This document shows, in pieces, positions 1 to 8,861 of a DNA stretch of 12,340 nt. Both the position numbers and the translations under genes were made by a program. This stretch comes from JAAFHB01 sp037128295 (GTDB lineage: Bacteria > Bacteroidota > Bacteroidia > Bacteroidales > Prolixibacteraceae), in the NCBI GenBank assembly GCA_037128295.1, contig JBAXWR010000212.1, positions 1 through 12,340 on the forward strand, read 5' to 3'. How positions within the stretch are numbered: the stretch's first letter is position 1; each line of letters opens with the position of its first letter. Under the pieces are notes generated by a model that worked only from the letters and a program-made list of their open reading frames with translations, ran no database searches and was not told the origin of the DNA.

Positions 1-147
1 GGTGCTGTTTATCCCAATTGGGATATGATCTCATTTGGTCCGACGATGCGTTCACCTCATTCTCCTGACGAACGGGTCAATGTTCCTTCTGTACAGAAAT
101 TCTGGGATTTTCTGGTTGAGGTTTTGAAGAATGTTCCCGCAAAATGA
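1..147 (+). CDS. pepD: Cytosolic non-specific dipeptidase (M20 family, PepD-like), C-terminal fragment
   Basis: The frame is open from the first base and ends at TGA 145-147, giving the last 48 residues of a protein whose start lies before the window. The fragment contains YPNWDMISFGPTMRSPHSPDE and ends in a short helix with NVPAK, closely matching the C-terminus of PepD (aminoacyl-histidine dipeptidase), a family of about 480-490 residues. PepD is a cytosolic zinc peptidase that cleaves many unblocked dipeptides. The His of PHSPDE (residue 20 here, 28 residues before the C-terminus) sits where family members carry their last metal-ligand histidine. The gene converges on the kinase operon and shares the hairpin after it. 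There is no functional link to the kinases beyond proximity. The family call is firm, but substrate specificity cannot be judged from this fragment. Confidence 0.9.
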   Translation, partial: GAVYPNWDMISFGPTMRSPHSPDERVNVPSVQKFWDFLVEVLKNVPAK

Positions 148-152
148 AAGAT

Positions 153-205
153 AAACCCTCAATGTTTCAAAAATCATAAAATAAAAACCCTCAAGGATTC
201 AAAAA
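153..205. repeat. Imperfect direct repeat of the terminator's left arm
   Basis: Bases 153-173 and 185-205 match at 19 of 21 positions. Both begin AAACCCTCAA and end TTCAAAAA. The second copy forms the left arm and loop of the terminator hairpin. The first ten bases of the upstream copy (153-162) are also complementary to the right arm at 208-217, so two mutually exclusive pairings are possible. This is most simply a local duplication in the pepD/kinase intergenic gap. No function is claimed. Confidence 0.6.
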
Positions 206-217
206 CCTTGAGGGTTT
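185..217. terminator. Bidirectional intrinsic terminator between convergent genes
   Basis: A perfect 12-bp inverted repeat, AAACCCTCAAGG at 185-196 and CCTTGAGGGTTT at 206-217, encloses a 9-base loop. Read on the minus strand the stem is followed by a T-rich tract (TTTTTATTTTAT), a good intrinsic terminator for the kinase operon, whose last stop codon is only a few bases upstream at 224-226. On the plus strand the tail is the weaker GTTTGTTAACTT, but position after the pepD stop at 147 suggests that it serves that gene too. It is symmetric and located between convergent genes, hence strand '.'. Confidence 0.85.
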
Positions 218-223
218 GTTAAC

Positions 224-1420
224 TTATATAGGTACTGTAAAGCAAAATGTTGAACCTTCCCCTTTTACCGATTCCACGCTGACTTTCCCGCCCAGCAATT
301 CAACAGTACCTTTAACAATCGCAAGTCCAAGCCCGCAGCCATCGTAATCGCGCGTGTTGCCAACAGCCTCCTGCATAAAATTCTTAAATAGTGTCTTTTG
401 CGATTCCTCTGATATTCCGATCCCGGTATCTTTTACAAAAAAACACAACTCACTGTTTACCAAATCATATCCAATCGTTAACGATCCTTCATGCGTAAAT
501 TTCATCGCATTGTCAACCAATTGGTTTAGCATTTTGAACAAAAGTTCCTTATCCGAATTAATAGTTATACTGGCTTGATCCTGCGGAACAAGGATGTTCA
601 ATTGAAGATTCTTTGCATCACACCTTCTCTTGAATTTTGACACGGCAGCATCGATCACTTGAATTGGGCTTATCGCGGTAATATACACCTCTTGTGTACC
701 GGAAGTCAATAATGAGATTTCCATAAAATTGGATACTGTTGTAATCAGGCGCTGACTGCTTTCATTGAGCATCTCCAGATATTCTTCCCTTTCCTCTGTC
801 GTTAGATCTGGTTGCGCCAGAATCTGTTGAAATCCCAGAATTCCATTCAATGGAGTCCGTATTTCATGAGAAATGTTATTGATGAATGATGACTTTAGCC
901 TGTCGCTTGCCTCGGCTTTTTCCTTTGCAATTTTCAGATCAATGTTTTTATTTTCAAGTTCAAGGGTACGCTCCTTCACTTTTTCTTCCAGAACCTGATT
1001 CTGGTTTAGCAATTGTTGTTGCAGGAAGCTGGTAAAGAGCATATTCTTTATCCTCAAGCCTACCTCCACCAGGTCGAACGGTTTTGTGATAAAATCTGTT
1101 GCACCTCCGGATAAGGCACGTTGCTTTGCCGACATGGTCACATCGGCGGTAAGTACCAGAATCGGCAACAATGTGTTTTGCTTTACCAGTGGCTTTAGGA
1201 GTTCCATTATATCAAATCCGGTCAGATAGGGCATCGATAAGTCGAGCAGGATTAAATCAGGATTGAAAGTTTTAAACAGGTCGATCACTTCACGGGAGTC
1301 AGTGGTTGTTTTGATATTCTGATATCCCTGCATATCAAGAAGCCCTTCCAATACGTCAATGTTTGCTTCCTGGTCGTCAACGATCAGGATATTCGCATTT
1401 TTAAAGGTTGAATCAATCAT
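224..1420 (-). CDS. Receiver-first hybrid histidine kinase (REC-HisKA-HATPase), gene D
   Basis: This is a 398-residue cytosolic protein with no signal peptide or membrane segment. An N-terminal receiver domain spans about residues 9-128: acidic pair D15/D16, phosphoacceptor D60 in LILLDLSMP, T91 and K113. A coiled-coil linker covers about 135-178. HisKA follows with H185 in SHEIRTP, then the HATPase with N-box N304, G1 DTGIG (331-335) and G2 GCGLGL (361-366). All catalytic motifs are intact. Receiver-first kinases typically have their own autokinase activity controlled by phosphorylation of the receiver, so this protein could take input from the upstream hybrid kinases, directly or through an Hpt protein (inference). 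It is the last gene of the run, 40 nt after gene C, before the terminator. The leader is A/T-rich with no strong ribosome site. The ATG at 1418-1420 fits, because the receiver begins within ten residues. No output domain is present, so its target is unknown. Confidence 0.93.
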   Translation of the reverse strand: MIDSTFKNANILIVDDQEANIDVLEGLLDMQGYQNIKTTTDSREVIDLFKTFNPDLILLDLSMPYLTGFDIMELLKPLVKQNTLLPILVLTADVTMSAKQRALSGGATDFITKPFDLVEVGLRIKNMLFTSFLQQQLLNQNQVLEEKVKERTLELENKNIDLKIAKEKAEASDRLKSSFINNISHEIRTPLNGILGFQQILAQPDLTTEEREEYLEMLNESSQRLITTVSNFMEISLLTSGTQEVYITAISPIQVIDAAVSKFKRRCDAKNLQLNILVPQDQASITINSDKELLFKMLNQLVDNAMKFTHEGSLTIGYDLVNSELCFFVKDTGIGISEESQKTLFKNFMQEAVGNTRDYDGCGLGLAIVKGTVELLGGKVSVESVKGEGSTFCFTVPI

Positions 1421-1460
1421 AGTTCTTATTTTTAATTGTTATTATTTTTTTAGAATTGGT
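1421..1460 (-). other. A/T-rich spacer between kinase genes C and D
   Basis: These 40 bases separate the stop of gene C (1461-1463) from the start of gene D. Read on the minus strand they are almost entirely A and T, with short A runs and no convincing Shine-Dalgarno. I see no hairpin and no clear Bacteroidota-type promoter (TTG with TAnnTTTG). An A-rich unstructured leader of this kind is compatible with translation initiation in Bacteroidota. It does not look like a transcription stop, which supports D being cotranscribed with C. Confidence 0.5.
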
Positions 1461-4400
1461 TTAAACGTGAATAAATTCGTCAATTATTTTTAATAAGACG
1501 GTTACATCAAGGGGCTTGGTCAAATAATGCCTTGCACCCAGGTTTATCAGCTTTTCAATCTGTTTCGACATTGCATCGGCACTTATTACAACTACAGGAA
1601 TTGATTTGGTTTTTTCCTCGTTCTGAAGCAGTTTCAGAACTTCGCTACCATGGATATCCGGCAGATTGAGATCAAGAAGGATAAGGAACGGTTTGTACTC
1701 GATTGCCAGATCTACAGCCTGCCTTCCGTAGGTATTTGTAATAAGCTGAATATGTGTGCGATGAGTTGAAAGTATTTGTCTGACCAACTCAGTATTGGAT
1801 GCATTGTCTTCAATATATAAAACCACACCAGGTGCCAGCCCCGGTATTGCTTCAGCGTACAAAGGGTCAAATGTCCCAATGATTTCATCGATCTGGCCGG
1901 AACAAATGGGGAGTTCAAACCAGAAAGTACTTCCTACTCCCAGTTCACTGTTCAATCCGATCCTACCATCCATGGACTCCAACAGTTTTTTTACAACGAC
2001 CAAACCAAGTTCTGATCCTTCTGTTTCAGTTGTTTCTGCACCGATCCGTTCAAATGGTGAGAATAGTTTATTTATATTTTCGGGTGAAATTCCCAGGCCG
2101 TTGTCTGTTACCGAAATCCTTGCAACCTGATGCTCCACCTTTTCCGACGGTATGATATCTGCTTTAATCAACACATTACCCCCTGGTTGATTGTATTTTA
2201 TTGCATTGCTTATCAGATTGAGCAAAATCTGTTTGAGCCGTTGATAGTCAGCTTTGACAAAAAACTCATCCGCAGTGGAATCTGAGAACGTGAGTACGAC
2301 CTGACGTTCACGGGCAATATGTTGCATGGTGTCCATCATTTCTAAAATGACATGAATGACCTTAACCGGTTCTATCGACAAAGATAGCTTTCCTGCTTCG
2401 ATTCTGGTAATATCGAGTACTTCATTGATCAGGTTGAGCAAATGTTTGCCACTACGAAGAATATGCGCAACCCCTTTTTTCTGCGAAGTACTAAGTATTC
2501 CCATATCAAGCAATTGGGCAAAACCCAAGATCGAGTTCATGGGTGTCCTTAGTTCATGACTCATCCGTGAAAGAAACTCGCTTTTTGCCATATTTGCCCT
2601 TTCAGCTTCTAACCTTGCTTTGCTGCTTTCAATTTCTGCTTTTTCCCGTTCCTCTATTTCCTTTTGCAGGTTTTGATTCAATGTTGCCAATTGGGCTGTG
2701 CGCTGCGTTACCTTAAGCTCTAAATGGTTGTAAAGATCGTTTTTTTCTTTTTCAGTTTCAATTGAATTAACAGCAAAACTGATGTTATCGGCTACTTTAT
2801 CGAGTAGCCCGATTTCTTCAGGATCAAAGAAATAGGGAACCGATGAATAAAGGGAAACAACCCCTATTGTTTTGCCAAATTGCTTGATCGGTAATCCGAT
2901 CGATGAACGGTATCCCCGTTCCAAGGCGGCATCTCTCCAAATCGCCATCGTTGGATCGTTTTCAATATCGTTGCAAATAAATAGCTTTCCCTCTTTTGCT
3001 GCGGAGCCTCCCGGCCCACGACCTTCCGGATCGTTGCCGATCTTTATTTTTTTGATTTCGGATAAATACCCTTCTTCAAACCCTCCGATGAAAACAGGGA
3101 TCAGAATTTTTGTTTTTTCATTGATCAACCCAACCCATGCCATCCTGAATTTCCCATATTCTACCGCGATTTGGCAAATCTCCTGGAAAAGATTTTGCTT
3201 GTCCCTCAGCCTAATAATTGCTTCATTAACTTTACTGATAAAAAGATAAAACCGGTTTGCTTTTACGATTTTCTCTTCGTCCAGTTTCCTTTCGGTAATA
3301 TCTGTCATTGAACCTGTACCGCCTGTCATGACCCCATTTCTGACAATTGCTGAAGTAGAGGAACGCACCCAATGTACAATATTCTCCTTATCAATCAGAC
3401 GGTATTCATGGAAAGAATAATTCTTTTCCATTAGTCCTGCAAGTTTTTCTATAATATCCTGCCGGTCATCAGGATGGATGAAACCAAAGAAGTTTTTACC
3501 GGTTATCTCTCCTGGTTTATAGCCCAATATCCTTTTAACTGCAGGGCTTACATATTTGATGGTCCCATCAGCTGAAACTTCATAGATCATTTCGTTAATG
3601 GATTCCACCAGATTACGATAGGTCTCTTCACTGGCCGCAAGTTCATTCTGAAATTGAATACGGTTTTTGATTTCAATCCTCAGCTTTTTCGATGTATAAT
3701 AGAAGAACCACGTAACCGAGCAAACAAAAATAATAATCAGTAAAAAAATCAACATCAATTTCCATGGAATCGGGTAGCTGTTTCCCAAATAATCAACGTA
3801 AAGAAACCCTTTGATTGTCTCTGATTTGTCAACGAGGTTTAGGTTTTTATAGACATCAAGAATGTGCTGCCACCTGTCGGGGTTCGAATAACCGATTTCA
3901 ATCACATCCTTCATGATCAGGCTTTTCATGTGATCGGCCTCATGTTTCAAATAAGTTTTTGAATGCCTCTGGCTGTATTTCCCATAAATCAAGTCGATCA
4001 TCTCATCAGGATGATCGAGTGCATATTTCCATCCTTTCAGCGAGGCATTCCTGAACGAGGAGACAAGTTCAGGATTTGATTTCATCAATTTTAATGAAGT
4101 AAACAGAACATCGCCATAAAAATCGAGACCGCCCATCAGCGGGGAGATGACAACATAATTGATGTTCTTTTCCTCCAACTGAAAAGTTTCATCTGTTGAA
4201 TAGGCGCTGATTGCATCTACTTCATTGTTAAATAGTTGATTCAGATCAAAGGTAGCTGTGGTAACCTTGCACTGATCAAGCCTTATCCCCTCGCTTTGCA
4301 GGTAGGCTTGAATCTCATGTGAATTTGTTTCCAGTGCCAACCTTTTCCCAACAAGATCCTGCGCATGTTTGATCCCCGATTTTTCGAATGCTATCAATAC

Positions 4401-4754
4401 AAGTGGGGAGTGTTGAAAAATAGAGGCAAGAATTACAGGGTCTTCGTTTTTTGACCTGAGTAACAAAACTTCCGAAGTGGAAATACCAAAATCTGCCTGT
4501 CCATTGAAAACTGCATCATTCGTATTCAGGCCATCTCCTGCTTCAACCAATTTTACGTTGATTCCTGCATCATGAAAATATCCTTTTTCGATGGCGGCAT
4601 AGTATCCGGCAAACTGGAACTGGTGTTTCCATTTCAATTGAAGCGTTACATCACGTGGCTTCTGATCAGTATTGTTCGAATACAATTTTAATGAACCCAA
4701 AATCTGAAAGATCAGGCACAGCACAATTAATTTTCTGGGAAAAACTTGATTCAT
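1461..4754 (-). CDS. Membrane hybrid histidine kinase with NMT1/THI5-like periplasmic sensor, gene C
   Basis: This 1097-residue sensor starts with a signal peptide (about 1-26) and a periplasmic binding domain of the NMT1/THI5 (ABC substrate-binding) type at about 35-300. Its opening KWKHQFQFAGYYAAIEKGYF is the family hallmark. One membrane helix (about 331-353) leads to a PAS domain (376-492), a GAF domain (about 520-667), a coiled coil, HisKA (H733 in SHELRTP), HATPase (N850; G1 DNGLG 884-888) and a C-terminal receiver (E982/D983, D1028, S1058, K1080). Related soluble binding proteins carry thiamine pyrimidine precursors, taurine, nitrate or similar small molecules, so the domain probably senses a small periplasmic ligand whose identity is not readable here. 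The CCCFC motif of yeast Thi5 enzymes is absent. The G2 box reads GSELGL: E915 (codon 2010-2012) replaces the usual second Gly. The ATG lies 3 nt after the stop of gene B, suggesting translational coupling. Confidence 0.95.
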   Translation of the reverse strand: MNQVFPRKLIVLCLIFQILGSLKLYSNNTDQKPRDVTLQLKWKHQFQFAGYYAAIEKGYFHDAGINVKLVEAGDGLNTNDAVFNGQADFGISTSEVLLLRSKNEDPVILASIFQHSPLVLIAFEKSGIKHAQDLVGKRLALETNSHEIQAYLQSEGIRLDQCKVTTATFDLNQLFNNEVDAISAYSTDETFQLEEKNINYVVISPLMGGLDFYGDVLFTSLKLMKSNPELVSSFRNASLKGWKYALDHPDEMIDLIYGKYSQRHSKTYLKHEADHMKSLIMKDVIEIGYSNPDRWQHILDVYKNLNLVDKSETIKGFLYVDYLGNSYPIPWKLMLIFLLIIIFVCSVTWFFYYTSKKLRIEIKNRIQFQNELAASEETYRNLVESINEMIYEVSADGTIKYVSPAVKRILGYKPGEITGKNFFGFIHPDDRQDIIEKLAGLMEKNYSFHEYRLIDKENIVHWVRSSTSAIVRNGVMTGGTGSMTDITERKLDEEKIVKANRFYLFISKVNEAIIRLRDKQNLFQEICQIAVEYGKFRMAWVGLINEKTKILIPVFIGGFEEGYLSEIKKIKIGNDPEGRGPGGSAAKEGKLFICNDIENDPTMAIWRDAALERGYRSSIGLPIKQFGKTIGVVSLYSSVPYFFDPEEIGLLDKVADNISFAVNSIETEKEKNDLYNHLELKVTQRTAQLATLNQNLQKEIEEREKAEIESSKARLEAERANMAKSEFLSRMSHELRTPMNSILGFAQLLDMGILSTSQKKGVAHILRSGKHLLNLINEVLDITRIEAGKLSLSIEPVKVIHVILEMMDTMQHIARERQVVLTFSDSTADEFFVKADYQRLKQILLNLISNAIKYNQPGGNVLIKADIIPSEKVEHQVARISVTDNGLGISPENINKLFSPFERIGAETTETEGSELGLVVVKKLLESMDGRIGLNSELGVGSTFWFELPICSGQIDEIIGTFDPLYAEAIPGLAPGVVLYIEDNASNTELVRQILSTHRTHIQLITNTYGRQAVDLAIEYKPFLILLDLNLPDIHGSEVLKLLQNEEKTKSIPVVVISADAMSKQIEKLINLGARHYLTKPLDVTVLLKIIDEFIHV

Positions 4755-4757
4755 CAG

Positions 4758-7700
4758 TTACTGATTTAGTGACCTGTTGTTATTCGGTTCATTGTTTTTC
4801 AATACTACAAATTTGTCGATAATCTGTAAGAATTCAATCACATTAAGAGGTTTTGTCAGATAATATGCTGCACCCAGTTGCATTAACCGATCCAATTGGT
4901 GCGACATTGCATCGGCACTTACAATAACTACGGGGATATCTTTTGTTATCTCGTTCTTTTTCAGACGTTTTAATACAACACTGCCATGTACATCAGGCAA
5001 ATCGAGATCAAGCAAAATCAGATCTGGCTTGTGCAAATTGACTAGTCTTTCGGCAGAATTCCCATACATTTCAGAAATAAGATGTAAACCAGTGCGATGG
5101 TTCAGGAGGATCTGCTCAACCAGTTCAATATTTGAGGAGTTGTCTTCGATGTAGAGGATCGTACCAGCTTTGGCATTGCCCACCGCATCAGAATCGGTTA
5201 TGCGGCCATTCTTGTTAATTAATTCAAGTTGGTTTTCAGCATAAGGAAGTTCGAACCAAAATGTGCTTCCAATGCCTATTTCACTTTCCACGCCAATCGT
5301 GCCACCCATTGCATCGACTAACTTTTTTACCACAGTAAGGCCCAGTCCGGTTCCCTCGGTAATACTTTTTTCGGCACCTATCCTTTCAAAAGGATTAAAA
5401 AGTTTTGGGATATCATCGGCTGATATTCCAAAGCCTGTATCCGTAATTGAAGTTCTGACCTTCACCGTACCATTCGGTTCAGGAAGCTTCTTCTCTGCTT
5501 TAATCATGATATTTCCGGATAGCCTGTTGTACTTTACAGCATTGTTCATTAAATTAAGCAGAATTTGTTTTAGCCTTTGATGATCAGAATTTACATATAT
5601 CTTGTTGTCAGGGGAATACGTTTGTTCGATTTTTATCTGCCGATCAAAACACAATGGTTTGAGGATGTCAATTGTTTCCTTGATGGCATCGCTTAATAGG
5701 ACTGGTTCAAGTGAAAGTGTTAAATGACCAGCTTCGATGCGGGAAATATCCAAAACTTCATTGATCAGATCCAACAAGTGTTTACCGCTTTTTACGATGT
5801 GGTTGACCCCTTTCATCTGATTGGTTGAAAGTTGACCCATCTGGAGCAACTGGGCAAAGCCGAGGATTGAATTCATCGGGGTCCTCAATTCGTGGCTCAT
5901 TCGTGATAAAAACTCACTTTTTGCCATATTTGCCTGCTCGGCTTCCATTCTGGCTTTTTTGATCTCTTCAATGGCTTCCTTTCGGATGGTAATATCTTGT
6001 AGGGTTCCAAATGTGCCGGTGACTTCGCCATTCTCGTTCAACCCTAACCGGGCAAAAACTTCAATCCAAATGATTTCACCCGATTTTGTAAGATATCTTA
6101 CTTCATGATGACAAAATTCTTTTTCCCTGTTAATCAAAGGTTTAAAATAGTCAATGTTTCCCTGCCTGTCATCTGGATGAACATAGTTCAGGAAAGATTC
6201 TCCAAGTGATTCATCTACACTGTATCCCATAATTCTACTCCAGGAGATGTTAAGGAACAACCACAATCCGTTTATATCGGTTTGAAAAATAACCTCGTTG
6301 ACGTTTTCAACAACAGTACGATAGTTCTTTTCACTTCTGGAAAGTGCCTGTTCCACCTGTTCACGGACTTCAATTTCGTTCAAAAGGATCTTGTTTGTCG
6401 TTTCAAGCTGGGCCGTTCGTTCGTTGATCTTGTTCTCGAGAGTAGAATTCAGATCTCTGATTTCCTGCTCAATTTGCTTCCTTTCGGTAATATCGTTGAG
6501 CAGGATATGCCTGGCATTTCGACCATTAAAATTTACGAAGTGGGAAATAAGTTCAACATATATGAGCTCGCCGTTCTTTTTCAGGTGCCGCCATACGCCA
6601 AGCCTATTCAATGACCATTTTTTATCTTTGATGTCTTTTAATAAATTGTCGATATCTTCTTCAGGGCGAATATCTTTTAATGTCATTGAAAGGAATTCTT
6701 CATAGCTATAACCATAGTGTTTGATGGCAGCCTCGTTGACTTCCAGAAAGGCAAGTGTCTCAAGGTCGTAAATCCACATGGGTTGTGGATTGTTGAAAAA
6801 CATATAGCGGTATTTTTCTTCACTATTTCTGAGGATCTCCTCGTTTTTCCTTTTATCACTGATATCCCTGGCAACGGTCAGTACCCGGCTATTTCCCAAA
6901 GGCGCCAGCCGAACCTCAAAAAACAATTCTTTATTGGATGCAGAACCTGAGAATTCATAGGTTATAATCGTTTGTTGTTCAAGACATTCATTTATTTTTT
7001 CTATATGCAGTGCAGCAGTTTCATTATTGAACAGTTCTTTGATATTCCTGCCGATTATTTGATTATCAGGTACTACCAATCTATCAGACTCAGAACTGTA
7101 ATATTCAAGATAGGTGCCATCCCTGGCTGTTACAAAAATGAGATCTGGTATTGCCTCAAGGATTGCCTGCAACCGTTCGTTCTGGTGATTGATTTTCTCT
7201 TCATTCAGCTTTTGTTCTGTCACATCAATGTTGACACCCTTTAATGCGATCAATTGCCCATTCTCGAAAACCGGAGTTACATTGTTTCGAATCCACCTGA
7301 TTGAGCCATCGGGCATCCTGATACGGATATCCACCTGTTCCGTTTTTTTTTCGGTGTAGCTGGTTTCCTGCAAGTATTTCACAAGCTTAAGATCTTCAGG
7401 AAGTACTGTAAGGATGAACCGGTCATATAAGTGATCATCACCTGCCCAGGAACACAATCCCATTACTTTGCAATAATTCTTTGAACAGGTCATTTTGTTG
7501 GTAATCAGGTTATGTTCCCAACTTCCCATTTTGGCAATCTCCTGGGCATAATTCAAGGAAGCTTCGCTATTCTTAAGCGCTTGTTCAGCAAATTTGCGTT
7601 CCGAAATATCGTGGATACTTCCAATGACCTTTATCGGATTCCCATGTTGATCAAAAACCAATTTGGCCGAATAAAGGCAATACAGGATGGAACCATCCCT

Positions 7701-8840
7701 ATTTTTAAGTGCAATTTCAAAATCGGTGATTCGACCATGCTTCCGAAGTTCATTATGAAGATGTTCGCGATCTTCCTTGTTTGTATAAAAATCGAACATT
7801 GAAAGGCCTAAGGCGTCTCCCCTTTTATAAAGGCCTTTTGAAAATAATTCAATTGATGGGCTAACCTCCAATATTGTTCCATCAACAGCGATTTCATAAT
7901 AAACATCCTGGATATTTTCAAAAATGCTTCTGTATTTTTTCTCGTTTTCGCTCAATTCAAGCTCTGCAAGCTTTTGTTGCGTGATATCGGATAGAATACC
8001 TTTTCTGCCAACGATAACGCCATTCTCGATTACATTTGTTGGCAGCGAACGAACCCAGCACAAATCTCCATCCTTTGAAACAAACCGAAGATCGAAATGT
8101 CGGGACTGCTGTTCATCATTGTCACTTAGCCTCTTCAATAATCCAGGTATATCTTCTTGATATACAATGCGAAATACATTGGTTCCGATTAATTCCTCAG
8201 CGGTATAGCCAATAATCTTTTCTGCCGAAGGACTTAAATAGATGATTGTACCATCAAGCGTCATTTCATAGATCACATCATTGACCGATTCAACGAGGTT
8301 CCTATAGGTTTCTTCACTTTTTCTAAGCTTTTCTTCAATGCGTTTCCTTTGGGATATATCGCGTATGATAATCAGCATATTCACCGGTTTGCCACTGCTG
8401 TCCAGGATAAAATCGCTGTTCACTTCAACTTCAAAGGTGGTGCCATCACTACGTTTCGCAAGATATTCGACCATCCCTTGCGGACCTTCATACATTTTGG
8501 TCATCATGCTGATTGCTTTTGGATGGTCCTTTTCATCCAAAAAATCAAAAACCGTCAGTCCCTTAAGGTCTTCCGTTTGTGACAAGCCATACATTTCCCC
8601 TGCCCGTGGAGATGTTAAGAGTATATTCCCCTGTAAATCTGCAATGGTAATCACATCGGGTGACGCCTCCAGTATCGATTTATAAAGAGCTTCACTTCTG
8701 GCAGGTTCATCCAGTCTTTTCCCTTCATTTTCGATGAAGTTTGCTGACTCAATTTGGGCTCTTAAGGATTTCAACTCTTCCCGCAGAGCATCCAATTCGA
8801 GAAGGAGCTCCTCTTTTGATTTGTTATGATCGTTCATCAT
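4758..8840 (-). CDS. Seven-PAS soluble hybrid histidine kinase, gene B
   Basis: This 1360-residue protein has no signal peptide or membrane segment, so it is predicted to be cytosolic. A charged coiled coil (about 5-45) precedes seven PAS domains at roughly 49-165, 175-290, 299-415, 424-545, 553-665, 672-790 and 837-955. Most end in the typical DI(S/T)xxK junction. A coiled coil lies between the sixth and seventh (790-835). The catalytic core follows: H983 in SHELRTP, N1100, G1 DTGFG (1134-1138) and G2 GTGLGL (1163-1168). The terminal receiver has E1232/D1233, phosphoacceptor D1278, S1308 and K1330, then a tail rich in Asn after the receiver. All catalytic motifs look intact, unlike paralogues A and C. 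PAS domains may bind small ligands or cofactors or mediate dimer signalling; none here shows a motif that fixes its ligand. Two adjacent ATGs (8838-8840 and 8835-8837) could start it. Gene A ends 21 nt upstream and gene C starts 3 nt downstream. Confidence 0.95.
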   Translation of the reverse strand: MMNDHNKSKEELLLELDALREELKSLRAQIESANFIENEGKRLDEPARSEALYKSILEASPDVITIADLQGNILLTSPRAGEMYGLSQTEDLKGLTVFDFLDEKDHPKAISMMTKMYEGPQGMVEYLAKRSDGTTFEVEVNSDFILDSSGKPVNMLIIIRDISQRKRIEEKLRKSEETYRNLVESVNDVIYEMTLDGTIIYLSPSAEKIIGYTAEELIGTNVFRIVYQEDIPGLLKRLSDNDEQQSRHFDLRFVSKDGDLCWVRSLPTNVIENGVIVGRKGILSDITQQKLAELELSENEKKYRSIFENIQDVYYEIAVDGTILEVSPSIELFSKGLYKRGDALGLSMFDFYTNKEDREHLHNELRKHGRITDFEIALKNRDGSILYCLYSAKLVFDQHGNPIKVIGSIHDISERKFAEQALKNSEASLNYAQEIAKMGSWEHNLITNKMTCSKNYCKVMGLCSWAGDDHLYDRFILTVLPEDLKLVKYLQETSYTEKKTEQVDIRIRMPDGSIRWIRNNVTPVFENGQLIALKGVNIDVTEQKLNEEKINHQNERLQAILEAIPDLIFVTARDGTYLEYYSSESDRLVVPDNQIIGRNIKELFNNETAALHIEKINECLEQQTIITYEFSGSASNKELFFEVRLAPLGNSRVLTVARDISDKRKNEEILRNSEEKYRYMFFNNPQPMWIYDLETLAFLEVNEAAIKHYGYSYEEFLSMTLKDIRPEEDIDNLLKDIKDKKWSLNRLGVWRHLKKNGELIYVELISHFVNFNGRNARHILLNDITERKQIEQEIRDLNSTLENKINERTAQLETTNKILLNEIEVREQVEQALSRSEKNYRTVVENVNEVIFQTDINGLWLFLNISWSRIMGYSVDESLGESFLNYVHPDDRQGNIDYFKPLINREKEFCHHEVRYLTKSGEIIWIEVFARLGLNENGEVTGTFGTLQDITIRKEAIEEIKKARMEAEQANMAKSEFLSRMSHELRTPMNSILGFAQLLQMGQLSTNQMKGVNHIVKSGKHLLDLINEVLDISRIEAGHLTLSLEPVLLSDAIKETIDILKPLCFDRQIKIEQTYSPDNKIYVNSDHQRLKQILLNLMNNAVKYNRLSGNIMIKAEKKLPEPNGTVKVRTSITDTGFGISADDIPKLFNPFERIGAEKSITEGTGLGLTVVKKLVDAMGGTIGVESEIGIGSTFWFELPYAENQLELINKNGRITDSDAVGNAKAGTILYIEDNSSNIELVEQILLNHRTGLHLISEMYGNSAERLVNLHKPDLILLDLDLPDVHGSVVLKRLKKNEITKDIPVVIVSADAMSHQLDRLMQLGAAYYLTKPLNVIEFLQIIDKFVVLKNNEPNNNRSLNQ

Positions 8841-8861
8841 TGGTTCAATTTCAGCTTAATG

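Noticed and set aside
1421..1460. Separate promoter for gene D
   Set aside because: The spacer is A/T-rich, but I find no TAnnTTTG-type -7 element or properly spaced upstream TTG. A promoter inside the end of gene C cannot be excluded.
4755..4790. Thiamine (TPP) or other riboswitch ahead of the NMT1/THI5-type kinase gene
   Set aside because: Only 3 nt separate gene C from gene B, and the preceding bases encode the end of B. There is no room for an aptamer and no conserved TPP motif is seen.
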